The translations under genes were made by a program, and so were the position numbers. From Colocasia esculenta (Eukaryota > Streptophyta > Magnoliopsida > Alismatales > Araceae), in contig CM024755.1 of NCBI GenBank assembly GCA_014218235.1, positions 159,271,941 to 159,335,940 of the forward strand: a stretch of DNA of 64,000 bases, given 5' to 3'. Shown here piece after piece: positions 45,514-57,105 of the stretch. The notes below the pieces were generated by a model. The model worked only from the letters and a program-made list of their open reading frames with translations, had not been told where the DNA came from and did no database searches. Within the stretch, counting starts at the first letter, position 1, and every line of letters starts with the position of its first letter.

Positions 45514-47153
45514 TGTTGGCCCTTTTAGTACGACAACAAGCTAACCTAGAGGGGGGGGTGAATAGGTTTTTTGAAATCTGAAACAGAAACTTAAACACAG
45601 AAAATTATCACTTGAAAGTTTGGTTAGTTTAGTGTGATAAAGAGTAGCAGTGCGGAAGCAAGTAAACAATCATACAAATAACACAAGGATTTATCCTGGT
45701 TTGGCCCTTCCCACATGGAAGTCCTACATCCAGTCCCCATGCAACCTCTTGGAATTTTACTAACCAAGGGTACAGTCCCCCTCAAGGACAATACAACACC
45801 CAGCACTCCAGCTGGTCTTCTTCTCTTTCCTAGGCAAGAAGGCAGCCCACTTCTCTTACAGGTAAAGAAGCCAACCTTCTGGTACAAACCCCATTGCGGT
45901 TCTGCTAGACACAAACCCCTAGCTAGGTTCTACACTGTATACAGTCCTACAACTGGACAGAAATCTTTCTTAGAAAAGAAAGAACACGACTAAGAGTTGG
46001 AACAGATGAAAACCAACTAAAAGAAACTCTCAGCTAAAAGACTCTCTCCCCCAGATTACAAGATGCACATAGAGAGAGTGAAGAGAGGAGAAGGAGCTTG
46101 AATGCTTGAGTGCTTCAGTTGCTTGAACACTTCTTTTGGCTCAGGCACTTTCTCTCTTTTCCTTTGAGTGTATGTGGCGTTGAGGTTCCTCACTGGTTGT
46201 ACACTCCTTCAAAGATCTTCAAGAAAAGCTCTTACTTCTTCTTCAGCCTTGCTTTATCTTTTATATGAGCAATTTGAATAAATCCGTTGGAGTTCTAGTC
46301 GTTGCTCATCTTCTCTTTCTTCTGATATTTGTGGTCTACGAGGTTTGCAAGCATAGAAGAAAGTGTTTAGTTAAAAGAGTGTTTCTGTCAAAAAGGTTCA
46401 TACCTCTATGTTTCCTGTTGCCACCCAGAAGTAGTAAGTAATCCCCTTTTTGTTGGCAGGAAAGAAGAGATCTAGAGAGATAAGCAAAAATATCTCTGTC
46501 AGAAAGATAGAGGATTACGCAAATCAAGAATATTTGACTTTTTCACTAGATGCCAAAAAAATATTTTGGAATATAAAGGAAACCTATGTTTAAATGATCG
46601 AAACCATGTTTGAGTGACTAAATCCATGTTTTTACAAGTGAATCTATGTTTGAGTGACCAAATCGATGTGAGAAGCAAATCGATGTTTCACTTACCAAAT
46701 CGATGTGAGAGGCAAATCGATGTTTCACTTACCAAATCGATGTGAGAGGCAAATCAATGTGAGATTCACTTATCAAATCCTTATGGGACCAAATCGATGT
46801 GAGAGTGAATCCTTATGAGAGCAAATCCTTATGAGAGCAAATGCTTATGAGAGCAAATGCTTATGAGAGAGAATCCTTATGAGAGCGAATCCATATAAGA
46901 GCAAATCCTATGAGAGCAAATCCTTATGAAAGTGAATCACACATCAATAATGTCATAAAATTATATTTACTAGAAAAACATGATATTTAATTTATTATTA
47001 GAAAAACATGATATTAAATATATTTAATATTTAATTAATCATATAAATTTATATTTAGTAGGAAAACATGATATTAAATGTATTTAATAATATTTAGTTA
47101 ATATAAATTTTGTTTTCACAAAATATAAGGGTTAAATATAGAGTGGTTCAACA
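45514..47153 (-). repeat. Array LTR C (5' LTR on element strand)
   Basis: 1640 bp, ending against the right GTGGG (47154-47158). Visibly more diverged from A and B in the box region, with fewer ATCGAT units and one fewer AT-rich repeat block. Preceded on the plus strand by GAACCTCGCTTTGATAT, the degenerate primer site of copy 2. Confidence 0.95.
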
Positions 47154-47158
47154 GTGGG
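47154..47158. repeat. Right target duplication of Sirevirus array (gtggg)
   Basis: GTGGG after the third LTR; matches 37531-37535. S2 sequence resumes with CCCCTTCCATTTG. Confidence 0.93.
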
Positions 47159-47384
47159 CCCCTTCCATTTGAAATGGGTATGAAATAGCCCTAAAGGCTG
47201 GCCCACGACCCTTCACCCCCTCACCTTCCTTCAAATGTTGCGTCCCTTCCTTTTTAAAAACCCCAACCCTTTCTCTCTTCAACCGCACACCGTCTCCATC
47301 CTCTCCCTCTGCTACTATTCTTCTTCTTCTCTCCTCGTCCTCCTGGTCCATCTGTTCTTCTCCTTCCTCTGCCTCACATCCACC

Positions 47385-48605
47385 ATGTCTACCCGGAGGA
47401 AGATGACTGCTTCTCGTCAACGCTACTCCTCGCAAGAAGCTGGGGACAGCTCTAGGGCTCCAGCAGAACGCAGAAGCAAGCACCGGGCCAATCGTAACCC
47501 CGAACTCATCGTTCCCCCGGACTTGCAACTGACCAGGGTTCGTGGAGTGTTCAAGAAGTTCGTTCAGCCTCGCTATGTGGATTTCTCTTCTTTGGAGGAC
47601 ATGTTGGAGGGCATGGAACCCCTCTTTGCTACCCATGGTTGGACTACCTTTCTGCAGTCCCAGAAGCAGTAATCCCCAACAGCAGTCTCCGAGTTCTTCA
47701 ACAACCTGGGGATGACCGTGGATGAGAACCAATACACCGTTGTAAAAGGTACTCCCTTCAAAATCAACACAAATCTCCTTAGTCGTGCTCTGTAGATTCC
47801 TAACTCAGGGGCTAATATCCTTCTTACCCATCTCAACGCCTCTGAGTTCTTCACTCTCAATACCCAACAGCCCTATGACTCCAGCAAGGACTTTGTCAAG
47901 CTCAATGCCAACACTTTTCCACCACTCCATAGAATGGTCCATCACATCTTCACTACCCTCATAGCTCTTAAGGATGGAAGTAGAGAACTTGTCACTGAAG
48001 TCCATAAAAGTCTGTTCCACTACTTCCTTCAGAGCAAGCAAATCAATTTGCCCAATCTCACGCTTGACCTTATTAAGCAATGCTTCCATAATCCCAAAAG
48101 GTCAATGCCATATGCTTGTCCCATTACTTCCCTCCTATCCTTTGTTGGAATTCAAATCACTACGGGTGAGACTGTCACCCTCAAGACCAAGAATGCTTAT
48201 GATATCACCACAGCCCATCGGATGGGCTACAAGATGGTAGATGGGAGAGTCACCCGGACTCTCAAAGGGAAAGAGCCGGAAGAAGAGGAAGCCACTGATG
48301 AAGATGAGGAAAGTGAAGAGGAACCACATCAGGAACCAATGGATGTCTCGGGTGGTGATGAAGGTGTCCCTACTGAGCAAGCTCAGCAGCCTACTCCTCA
48401 AGACTTAAGGTAATTTATGGCAGAACAAATGGCTCAACTCACCCAGCACTTCAATGCAAGATTTTATCAGTTCACAATGCAAGTCAACACCAGGATGGAT
48501 GCACTTGAAGACAGTCAGGCTCAGATTCAGCGGCAACTTATCCAACTTTTTGCTGATATTCATGGACCACGTCATCCCACTCCTCCTGGGAATGACAATC
48601 TTTAG
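47385..48605 (+). pseudogene. Sirevirus S2 env-like gene (plant transposon protein domain)
   Basis: One unbroken frame of 406 codons from ATG 47385 to TAG 48603, interrupted only by three in-frame stops (TAA 47670, TAG 47793, TAA 48411) and no frameshift. N-terminus MSTRRKMTASRQRYSSQ is basic and Ser-rich. The middle matches the putative plant transposon protein pattern: VSEFFNNLGM, VVKGTPFKINTNLLSRAL, VHKSLFHYFLQSKQINLP, and YACPITSLLSFVGIQ. A strongly acidic stretch (EPEEEEATDEDEESEEE) and a C-terminal coiled coil (MAEQMAQLTQHFNARF, MDALEDSQAQIQRQL) follow. No clear signal peptide or membrane segment, so an envelope role is doubtful. Position between pol and LTR is typical of env-carrying Sireviruses. 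The first two stops are compatible with C-to-T changes. Confidence 0.82.
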
Positions 48606-48809
48606 AAATGTCTAGGGTGTAGTTCAACAATTTCATTTTGTGGGCTAATGGGTTGTCGGTCATGTCACTTCATTTTTTTTTTCTTTTTGCAATGTAATGC
48701 TTCTCTCTGTACTGTATGAACTTCATGTTTATCAATGAAATAACAGTTTATCTATTCTATGTGCTCATGCATAGTTTAATGTTTTGAATATTGTCAAAAA
48801 GGGGGAGAA
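48606..48809 (+). promoter_or_regulatory. S2 3' leader and polypurine tract
   Basis: Non-coding segment with AATGAAATAACAG, then TTGTCAAAAAGGGGGAGAA (48791-48809) before the LTR start TGTTGAGC at 48810. Confidence 0.88.
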
Positions 48810-49037
48810 TGTTGAGCTATGATTGGCATGATGCTTAAATATTTTTGATAATGACATAATTGATGTTGAGAAGATATGATAAAATGACATGACACTATGA
48901 AAAATGCATAAGACGTATGCCTTCATGAGATCTTATTTAAAGCTTCTTTTTTGTAGGAAATCAAGTGAAAAATAGAAGTACACATCAAGAAGCAATTTCA
49001 AGCACAAAAGGAACTGGAAAAACACAAGAAACAATCA

Positions 49038-49285
49038 GCTGTCGACAGGCCTGGACCCATCTGTCGACAGCCAGTGAAGATGCTCATCAGAAAGTTTCTG
49101 GAAAACAAAAATAATTAGTAGCTGTCGACAGCCAGGTTTCATCTATCGACAACCCAATTCATTCTATCGACAGTAAGAATTCATCTGTTGACAGCCTAGC
49201 CTTTTGGTCAGAAACATGGTTCTGGAAGACAGAAATGTTGCAGTACCTGTCGACAGCTAGTGAGCATCTGTCGACAGCCACAGTC
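49038..49285. repeat. CTGTCGACAG box array in S2 LTR
   Basis: Seven to eight copies of CTGTCGACAG or one-base variants (CTATCGACAA, CTATCGACAG, CTGTTGACAG), often preceded by CAT and followed by CCA. The array ends about 90 bp upstream of the TATA box. Sirevirus repeated-motif boxes are known just upstream of the LTR promoter. Confidence 0.9.
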
Positions 49286-49376
49286 AAGTTGTCATGCGTG
49301 AGCTACATGATGACTTTATTAGGGTATCCTCTTCTCATGCACGAATCCATAGAGTTGTGTGAGAATATGACACTAC

Positions 49377-49384
49377 TATATAAA
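49377..49384 (+). promoter_or_regulatory. TATA box of S2 LTR
   Basis: TATATAAA in CACTACTATATAAAGACTTT, downstream of the box array. Confidence 0.75.
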
Positions 49385-49834
49385 GACTTTTTAGACTCCT
49401 ATTGGAAGTAAGAAGCCTCCACACCAAACCCTAAGCCAAGAACAAGAAGAAGGAGGTTCCTCTGCTTTTCTACTTCAAGTCTCCAACCTGATCAACAAGA
49501 GATCCATCTCAGAAGAGAAGTTGAAGCAGATTCGTCCACAAGTCTCAAACTTCATCATCATCATCAGATCTTCAACGACGTGAAGTTTGAAGTTCATCTG
49601 GACGAAGAACCTGAAGAGTTCACCCAATCGATTTGTTCTACAACTCTGAACTCTTCCTGCATTCCAGTTTTCTTTACATGTGTGTGTGTTGTTGGTTTAA
49701 GCAGTCCTTGCGCTCATCCCAAGTGTGTGTGGTTGATCTGAGATTGTGTTTGTCTTAGGCCTTATGTGTGTGTTAGTGTTTGTGTTGAACTTGCTTGATA
49801 AGCAGTTTGGCGTGTGTGTGTGTGGACGGTGGAT

Positions 49835-49865
49835 GTAGGATACACAAGTTGTGTAGTCCGAACCA
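49835..49865 (+). promoter_or_regulatory. Conserved Sirevirus LTR hairpin (S2)
   Basis: GTAGG-A-TACAC-AAGTT-GTGTA-GT-CCGAACCA. A perfect 5-bp stem with a 5-nt loop; both stem arms differ completely from S1 but still pair. Confidence 0.65.
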
Positions 49866-50130
49866 CCTTAAATCTTCATGTCCTGTGGTTTGCATTGATC
49901 TAACGTTAGATGTATGCTAGGCATGAATATTTGTTCACACATCCTTCATACTGCTAATCTCCTAAATGCTCTCTACATACACATCTAAGTTTAAACTTGA
50001 TCCATATCCTTTTAGGCTTTTCTACAGTCAGCCTTAATCTTAAAAAGAAGGTCAGTTTGCTTTTAATTGGTAGTAATCTATTCAACCCCCCTTCTAGATT
50101 ACTGTTATAGTTAATTCTGCACACCTATCA

Positions 50131-52787
50131 ACGGTAGAACCATAAGGCATATGATAGTACAAAGTGTCCCAGAGGCGGAAAGCTCAATGCCTCCAACACC
50201 AAGTGAAGTCGTGAAATGACACACAAAGCTCACGATATGGCACACGACATGACACATGGTGCTATCACAAGCACCAGGAGCCACCCAAGGTACAACACAA
50301 TGCACCAAGGCTCCAGACGGCACAAAACTGAAACACTCGAGCATGAGTACACGGTGCTACCACAAGCACCAAAACTAAGCAAAGTGCAACATAGGTGCAC
50401 CAACGGCCCAAACAACACAGGCTAACAGAAAGGACTTTCCACAAGAGACCTACCAAAAGCCACACACAAAGAACTGCAAGCCTAAAAGGGCACAACAGGC
50501 CATACCGGCCCCCACCCTTGAGGCAGAAAAACATGAAGCATCAAAAAATGCTCAAGGTGCAGTACACACAACCGCACCAACAGCCGGAGACGACACAGGA
50601 CCCGTAGAAAAGGACTCTCCACCAGAGACCCACAACAAAAGCGCACGGAAAGCTGACAACTTCGAGAGCGCAACATCCACGTCAGCTCCAAAAAGCACAC
50701 AGAACACAGAGCACCGACTCTTGCCGCATGGGGAGCAAAAGACCACCGCAACTCCTTAGCGTGCAAGAGCAAGAAGCACCACCTCCACCGCGACTGATAG
50801 AGAGGCCAAACACCAAAACGATGACATGAAAAGCTTCTGAGGCACACAAGCCAAGGCACGATTGAGCACACACTGGAATAACACTTGCACAAGCAAGCCA
50901 ACCACAAAAAACCAATGCACAACAAAACAATGCTCACGCAAGCAACCCAACAAGGAAATGATACTACCTGCACCAAACCAACAGGGACCCAATGCCCCAA
51001 ATTGTCCAAGCAGGCAGCAAGAAACAATCTCAATGACAAATGATGCAAATAGGTCCACCAACCCACGGTGCCACATGAAAACGACAGCATGAGGGGAGCA
51101 ACCAGCTCAACCCAAAAAACAACTCAAGGGAAGATAACTCCACCAAAAGGTCGCAACGGTGCGCACCCTGGTACCCAACACCACAGTGGAGCATCACCAC
51201 CCCAAGCAACCCATGAAAAGCAGAGGAAGGAGACACGCAACGAGTCCCTTCCACACACGAGAGAGATAAAACCACAAGGCAAGACTAGAACTTCCACAAG
51301 AAACACAACCAGCCAGACACTGACTGCACTCACCAGACTACCATCTGTAAGAGCACATCGGGTGCGAAAAATGAAGCAAGCCACCAGAACCACGGGGACA
51401 CACGAAGTTCCACCAGCGCAGTCGAGAAACTTGGAAACGAACAACGAGACAAGCTGGCCAACGCAGCAGCCAAGGGCACTGCACCTTGACTACAAACACC
51501 CAAGTAGACTGTAATGCAGACAATCTAACTGACAACAATGATAGCTCATCTCTACAGAGAGAGAGAGTAGTAACAACCAAAACAACACGAAGTAGCCCTG
51601 GGAAGGACCTCCACTAGGAACGATAGAAAGTCATCCTAGGAGAACTTCACCAGTACAGACAACCAAGCCAAACGACACACTTCAAACCACAGGAGCAACA
51701 CAACGGTGGCCCGAAATGAACATGGAGCACTCCTGGGAAGAACCTCCACCAGAAACGACAAAGGGAGATCCTGGGAAGAACCTTCACCAGAACACACAAC
51801 CCAAACGACCAACAACACAGACCTTAAGAGAGAACACCACAACAAGCAAAACTGCAGAAGCATGCAAGTCGGTCCTGGAGAACCTCCGCCAGAACCACCA
51901 AGGTACAGTTCTGGGAAAACCCACCAGAACTCACCAGTAAATCAACAGTACACCTTAGACCCTGAGGTAGCGCATCAACAGCAGAAATGAGCACGAAACA
52001 GTCCTGGGAGAAGCTCTCATCAAGACAACAACAATCTATTCTGGGAAACCTCACCAGAACATAGGGAAACCAAGCGATGGACCTCAATCGAGGGCAACGC
52101 AACAACAACCAGAAACGAGCACAACATAGTTCTGGGGAAACCGCACTTCCTCCAGAACCAATAGAGAAGTACTCTGGGAGCACCTCACCAGAGCTCACAA
52201 CTAGCCAGCACAAGGTCTACAAGCAACCACAGACAAGTGTCGCAGCGCTCAACCAGCGATGCAACATGGCACACATAAGATCTGCTTAGTCCGAGCAACA
52301 ATGCCGACCAAGCAGAGCACAGTGCACAACAACGCACAGGCAGGAGACCACACACACAACCAATGCAGCACACACCCCAACAACAGGGGAACAACCAACA
52401 AGGCAGGGACACCTTCAACTGGTTCCACAGACAACAATCCTGCACTAGTGAAGGCCACACCACACACAGGCTCTCTCAGCCTCAGTGGCACACACGCACC
52501 CAAATGCGCTGAAGACGACCAAGAGCACCGTGCCTGGACTTGCCTGCAACCATCCTCCGCAAAGGGAAGACCACTGCCAGTGAGTCCACCGCCAACCGCA
52601 CCACCACGGCCCAAACACATCGGGCGACCACACTCGCCACGCACGCGAATCTTGCAGGGAAACCGCACACCTGCAAGATAACTGAAAGCACAAGCCTAAC
52701 ACTAGACGGACGGTGTCAGCAGCGTACTAGTACCTTTCTTTGGGACATCTATAGTTATTAACTCATTACTAATCTCAATAGATACAC
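50131..52787 (-). mobile_element. Tekay-3 internal region, non-coding (LARD-like)
   Basis: Sequence inside the primer site of the 52801-55589 LTR, on the minus strand, cut at 50130 by Sirevirus S2. The plus strand is A/C-rich with few stops, so ORFs appear in all frames (up to about 200 codons), but none has a zinc knuckle, protease, RT or integrase motif. Instead it contains repeated inverted boxes (50265-50385 and 51595-52200). It fits a large retrotransposon derivative: LTRs and priming sites kept, coding region replaced. Confidence 0.65.
51595..52200. repeat. TTCTGG...CCAGAA box array in Tekay-3
   Basis: Nine or ten diverged copies of CCTGGGAAGAACCTCCACCA, spaced 30-110 bp. Several are perfect inverted repeats, for example AGTTCTGG-9 nt-CCAGAACT (about 51908) and TTCTGG-9 nt-CCAGAA (about 52039). 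A second box type, GGTGCT...AGCACC, occurs twice at 50268-50370. Confidence 0.75.
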
Positions 52788-52799
52788 GCTCTGATACCA
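52788..52799 (-). promoter_or_regulatory. Tekay-3 primer binding site (tRNA-iMet)
   Basis: Minus strand TGGTATCAGAGC, one base inside the LTR that starts at 52801. Confidence 0.92.
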
Positions 52800-53183
52800 A
52801 TGTAACGACCCATCCTCCCGGACCCCCCCCCTGCGCAAGGGACCTTGAAGTTTACGCCGCCACCTACGGATCCGAAGACCCGGAAGGGTTAGAAGAAATA
52901 CTCTAGTGAGATATGTACTGAATTTAAATAACTATACCAAGATATACAATTGTACACTGTGTCCCAAGTAAAAGCACAGGTACAAGAAGAAAGGTGTAGT
53001 CTTTAAGGGGCATACCTCGAGAACTTGCAAAGCACAACTCTCAACTCACTCAGGTACAAGAGCTCACAACACTCGCTCTTACTGCTGCTGACAACACACG
53101 GCGCCAACAGCTGCCTCCGCAACCCATCCGACACTAAGCTCCCATGACGACGAGCCCCTAGCTGAAGGAAGTAGGGGGAGTGA

Positions 53184-53199
53184 GCCTCGTGAACAAGGC
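53184..53199 (-). promoter_or_regulatory. Small LTR hairpin, Ty3-type motif (Tekay-3)
   Basis: GCCT, 8-nt loop, AGGC, flanked by GGGAGTGA and CTAGTAGGG. Same arrangement as the other Ty3 LTRs here. Confidence 0.55.
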
Positions 53200-54659
53200 C
53201 TAGTAGGGATTACCAGTCCCTCACCGGCCAGAGCAGCAGGAACTTCGAAAACAGGAAACTACACTATAAAGTTGTAAAGCAAGGAACACCTACAGCAGGG
53301 TACCATGAAGCAATGGAACAAAACAATGCAATGCCACGACCACCAACCAAGGTCGTGACACACACGACTCCACAGAAACCAACGGAGTCAGGCACAACAT
53401 GGAAACAATTCTTGGCACGCTTGTCGAGATAGGGGTCTCACGGAGACCACCGAGCAACCACGTGAGAAGGATGTCTCACCACAAGTACGGCCACCTCAGA
53501 CCTCCACAAGGTCGAGGGCCCACAAGCAGAACCACCCCGGACCCCAGACACACCGCGAAGTCAGAAAACCACACACGCCAGTGCCACCATGGATTGGCAC
53601 CCAAGAATGGGACTACGGAACTGAGAGGACACCGAAGTAGAAACCACCAGAAGCACAGGCCATCATGGCCAAACCAACAACGCCCACGGAAGCTAGACAT
53701 GGCTAGGCTACAACCACCGTGCAAGCTAGGGCAACAAGTCGCGCTAGGGAACGTCGTGAGGAAACTTCGTCACAACAACAGCAACCAAGCCACCGCCACT
53801 GGCAGCTAAGAGGAGACACACCGTCCACACCCACTTTGCTCGCCAGCTGGCTCTCGCCACTAACCTCCTCGGGGAGAGAGAGATAGATCCGCCATAGAAC
53901 ACACAAACGCACGCAACACCGCAGTCTGGCCAAGCTGCGGCCCCACACCTAGCACCACTACGTGGCTCTAGAACCAACGTAGAGAGAGGCAGTTAGAAAA
54001 AGGGTTGTCTGGGCCGTGCCGGGAAGAGAACCGCCTCAACAACCTCAGCGTCCCGCCCCAGAAAAGAGAGCTCTATAAACTACTTGGCGTCGCTATCCAA
54101 ACCTCATTTTCTCCTCCGCTCTAGAGTCTTCCTACTCGAGCAAGCTTGTAGCCCAAAGCACTCCCTCAATAGGCTCCCAAGGATAGGGGTCCCAGGAAAT
54201 GGAGACAACCTCTAAACAGGACAAGCCCTCAAGTGCCAAGCACCGGCGAACAGGCAGGGCAAGCACAATAAAAACCTCGCCAAACCATTGGCTTGTAACC
54301 CACGACAAGCCCAGTAAGCACGAGGCACGCACGGACTCTCGAGAGGGTTGTCGGCCAACCAAGGCACACACAAACAAGCCAGACCCTCAAAACAATACCA
54401 GTCAGTATGGAAAGCATCGCTCTGCTAATAATCAATTGACCACCAGACAATCGATTATTAGACAGATGCGAGCCTCCTGGCACCGCCACTAGGACACGGC
54501 CACGAAGGTGTCACCTTCAGTAACTGAACGCATTGAGGCAACCTGCCGTGTTCCCCACCTTAATGTCCTAAGGGCAAGCCTATTCTAGGGCACACGCCGA
54601 CACAATAACCGGGGCCACGGAAACACCCGAGGCAACACCGGTACTATCATGTCCCTCCT

Positions 54660-54835
54660 GGCCGTCTCGATACCATCGCGATGGGGAAGGGCACTGCGAC
54701 AGCAACCCTATCGCGATGGGGCAATGCGTCGCGATAGCGATCCTTATCGCGATGGGGCAACACGTCGGGACAAGGTCACGTCCGACCGTCTGACGCCTCT
54801 TCTGGTGTCGTGACGCACACCACAGTCGTGACACC
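54660..54835. repeat. TATCGCGATGGGG box array in Tekay-3 LTR
   Basis: CCATCGCGATGGGG, CCTATCGCGATGGGGCAATG, CGTCGCGATAGCG, CTTATCGCGATGGGGCAACA, GTCGTGACGC and AGTCGTGACACC occur within 175 bp. The cores TCGCGA and GTCGTGAC overlap the box type of the Tat-like LTR and PMD gene regions. Confidence 0.8.
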
Positions 54836-55589
54836 AACAGAGAGGCAAACCCACGGATGCTCCATCCCGGGGCCACCCATGCGCTACAAACACACCACAT
54901 GGGGGAGGGGAGCATGGAAAAGCAGGAAATGCTATCTACAGACCACGAGGGGCTCCCAATCCATCCGGATCGAGAAAGGTACAAGCAATCCCTACCTTAA
55001 ACGAAGAAACGAACCCATTAGGACCCTTCACATCGAATTGGCCATCTCCTCCTCGTTCTACGCAAGCTCTACAACGCCAAGGCACCACGAACGACCCTCC
55101 TCCTCGCCTGAAATGCACAAAGGGGAAAGAGGGAGGCGGAGCACCGCTAGAGGGGGAGGAGAAGAGAGGGGAAGGAGGAAAAGGGAGAAGGGGTTTCCAG
55201 CCAAGGCCTTAAGCCTTCGGCACCTAGGTTGCAATGGGGCGACGCATCACGTTAAGGACCTTAACGCAATGGGTCAAGGCACCGCGACACCAACACATCC
55301 CCCACGAACACCGCGACAACTCGATAGATCGTACTGACACGCCTGCCACCCTGACAGGCGTCAGACGACCGAAGCGATGAAACACTGTCTCGACCCGTTG
55401 ACCGGGCGCGACACGAAGATGCGACGGGAAAATCGGGCGCGACAAGAATGCGACACACAAGCTGGTCCCAACAAGGATGACTGTCGCGTCGGACACCCAC
55501 AACGTGACACTAACGCATCGCCTAGCCGGATGCGTTAGTGGCCAGTCATCTAAGACACCGGACGGAAAGCCGAGAAGCCGGGTATTACA

Positions 55590-56759
55590 TAAACTGTCTA
55601 GAATGGACCTTGTAAGTGGCTTGACTAAAATAAAATTTGAAAATGATAAGATTTGTGAAGCATGTGCTAAAGGAAAATAGGCAAGAATTTCTTTTAAAAA
55701 GAAAAATATTGTGAGTAGAACAAGCCCACTTGAACTAATTTATCTAGATCTATTTGGCCCAACTAGAACATCTAGTTTAGCTAGGAAATCTTGTGGATTT
55801 GTAATTGGTGATGATTTATTACGCTTAACATGGGTATTATTTTTTGCCAATAAAATGATGCATTAATGGAGTTTCAAGTGTGGTGTAGGAAAGTGCAGCA
55901 TGACAAAAGATTTATCATTACCACAATACAAAGTGATCATAGAGGAGAGTTTGAAAACTTAGAATTAAAGTCCTTCTGTGATGAACCAGGGTTTATTCAT
56001 CAATTCTCATCACTAAGGACAGCGGAGCAGAACAGTGTGGTTGAAAGGAAGAATAGGACCTTGGTAGAGATGGGACGCACTATGCTGAGTGAAAACGGTC
56101 TTCCGCGGTACTTCTGGGCTAAAGCGGTAAATACTGCATGCTACATCATCAACCGTGCTATGGTAAGACCAACACTTGAGAAAACCCCATATGAGTTTAT
56201 CAAAGGTAAGAAACCCAATCTCTCCCATTTAAAATCTTTTGGATGTACTTGTTATATCTTGAATAATGGTAAGACAAGTTTAGGAAAATTTGATGAGAAA
56301 AGTGACAAAGGAATTTTCCTCGGTTATGCCATAAACTCAAGAGTTTATCGTGTATTTAATAAGCGAACTCTTGAAGTTGAGGAAACTCCACATGTCATTT
56401 TCGATGAATCTAACTTGAAGCTAACTAGCTTGTTTGATAATGATGCAAGGAACAAAAGCAACAAACAAGGAAATTCTCCACAGAAAGAAATGAAATCAAG
56501 TGAAGATGTACTTGATCTGTCAAATACCATGGAGAAACTTGAAGATCAACCATTTGAAGAACTTCAAGAAAATTCAACGGAGGACTCTAAACTTCCAAAT
56601 GAATGGAGGTTCATGAAAGATCATCCTCCGAGGAATGTGATTGGAAATCTTGAAAACAATATCAGGACAAGATCCTCACTGAGGCAAGTGGTAGATCAAG
56701 ACTTAAATGCTTTTATTTCTCAAGTAGCGCTTAAGAATGTGGACGAGGCACTAGCAGAT
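55590..56759 (+). pseudogene. Sirevirus S3 integrase fragment
   Basis: Ty1/copia integrase cut on both sides by Ty3 insertions. 55590-55678 has KLSRMDLVSGLTKIKFENDK and CEACAKGK (GAG-pre-integrase zinc site). 55720-55860 holds LDLFGPTRTSS (first catalytic Asp) and GFVIGDD, with a frame break near 55850. The frame open from 55866 has TTIQSDHRGEFENLELK (second Asp), VVERKNRTLVEMGRTML (catalytic Glu), YFWAKAVNTACYIINRA, LKSFGCTCYILN and IFLGYAINSRVYRVFN. A low-complexity linker follows to 56759 (NVDEALADC). The RT that would follow is absent here. SEQ-level changes next to the Glu motif (TAEQNS for the usual TPQQNG) suggest decay. Confidence 0.92.
56755..56759. repeat. Presumptive target duplication of Tekay-4 (cagat)
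   Basis: CAGAT before the LTR start TGTCATGCCCC. The partner would lie beyond the window. Confidence 0.5.
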
Positions 56760-57091
56760 TGTCATGCCCCGACGTGAAATATTGGAACGTGGGACAGTTG
56801 CAAGTAAGTGAGTATAGAGCATATAATAGACATCAACCATTAGACAATTGAATAAACATTAAATCAAAAGTATTTCTTTGATAATTCAAATAATGTCTGT
56901 TAAATCTACTGATTCAGAGCCGAAACTATGGGCCCAGAGAACTTCCACATATTTATAAACAACTAACTATACTATATTCTAAATTAACATGACAGCATCA
57001 GGGTCACTCTTGTGTTTGCTCGTCCCCATCCTTATGATTGTGGTCCTCATCATCATATTCACCTGAGAACACATATCAAATAATACAGGGT

Positions 57092-57105
57092 GAGCGATAA
57101 TGCTC
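57092..57105 (-). promoter_or_regulatory. Small LTR hairpin, Ty3-type motif (Tekay-4)
   Basis: Element strand CCTATT-GAGC-ATTATC-GCTC-ACCCTG: a perfect 4-bp stem and 6-nt loop. One side is preceded on the plus strand by CACCTGAG. Confidence 0.6.

Larger units (their letters stand above)
37536..47153 (-). mobile_element. Tandem gag-only Sirevirus array (LTR-gag-LTR-gag-LTR)
   Basis: Three LTRs (37536-39246, 41497-43263, 45514-47153) alternate with two 2250-bp internal regions (39247-41496, 43264-45513), all on the minus strand, with a repeat period of about 4.0 kb. One 5-bp duplication, GTGGG, flanks the whole array. It therefore entered as one element and was later duplicated, most simply by unequal recombination between LTRs. 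Each internal region encodes gag only; integrase, RT and RNase H are absent. It is inserted 5' of the S2 env-like gene. Confidence 0.93.
48810..50130 (+). repeat. 3' LTR of Sirevirus S2
   Basis: TGTTGAGCTATG...CACACCTATCA, 1321 bp. It holds CTGTCGACAG boxes (49038-49285), TATATAAA (49377-49384), the conserved hairpin (49835-49865) and the near-end block ATTCAACCCCCCTTCTAG. ACGGT (50131-50135) follows as the presumptive target duplication; the partner is not in the window. Confidence 0.88.
52801..55589 (-). repeat. Tekay-3 LTR (5' LTR)
   Basis: TGTAACGACCC...GGGTATTACA, 2789 bp. The primer site to its left makes it the 5' LTR of a minus-strand element. It holds the small hairpin (53184-53199), TATCGCGATGGGG and GTCGTGAC boxes (54660-54835) and TCGCGAC-type words near 55230-55530. 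It is inserted in the integrase gene of Sirevirus S3 (TAAAC at 55590-55594 follows). The long ORFs inside it (for example 54810-55337) have no domain. Confidence 0.88.

Noticed and set aside
47670..48413. Possible programmed stop-codon readthrough in the S2 env-like gene
   Set aside because: Three separate stops of two types with no shared downstream context; ordinary decay is simpler.
50111..55502. Many ORFs of 70-200 codons in all six frames
   Set aside because: The A/C-rich strand bias removes stop codons. None shows gag, pol or any recognisable motif, and the region lies between a primer site and LTR of a non-coding element.
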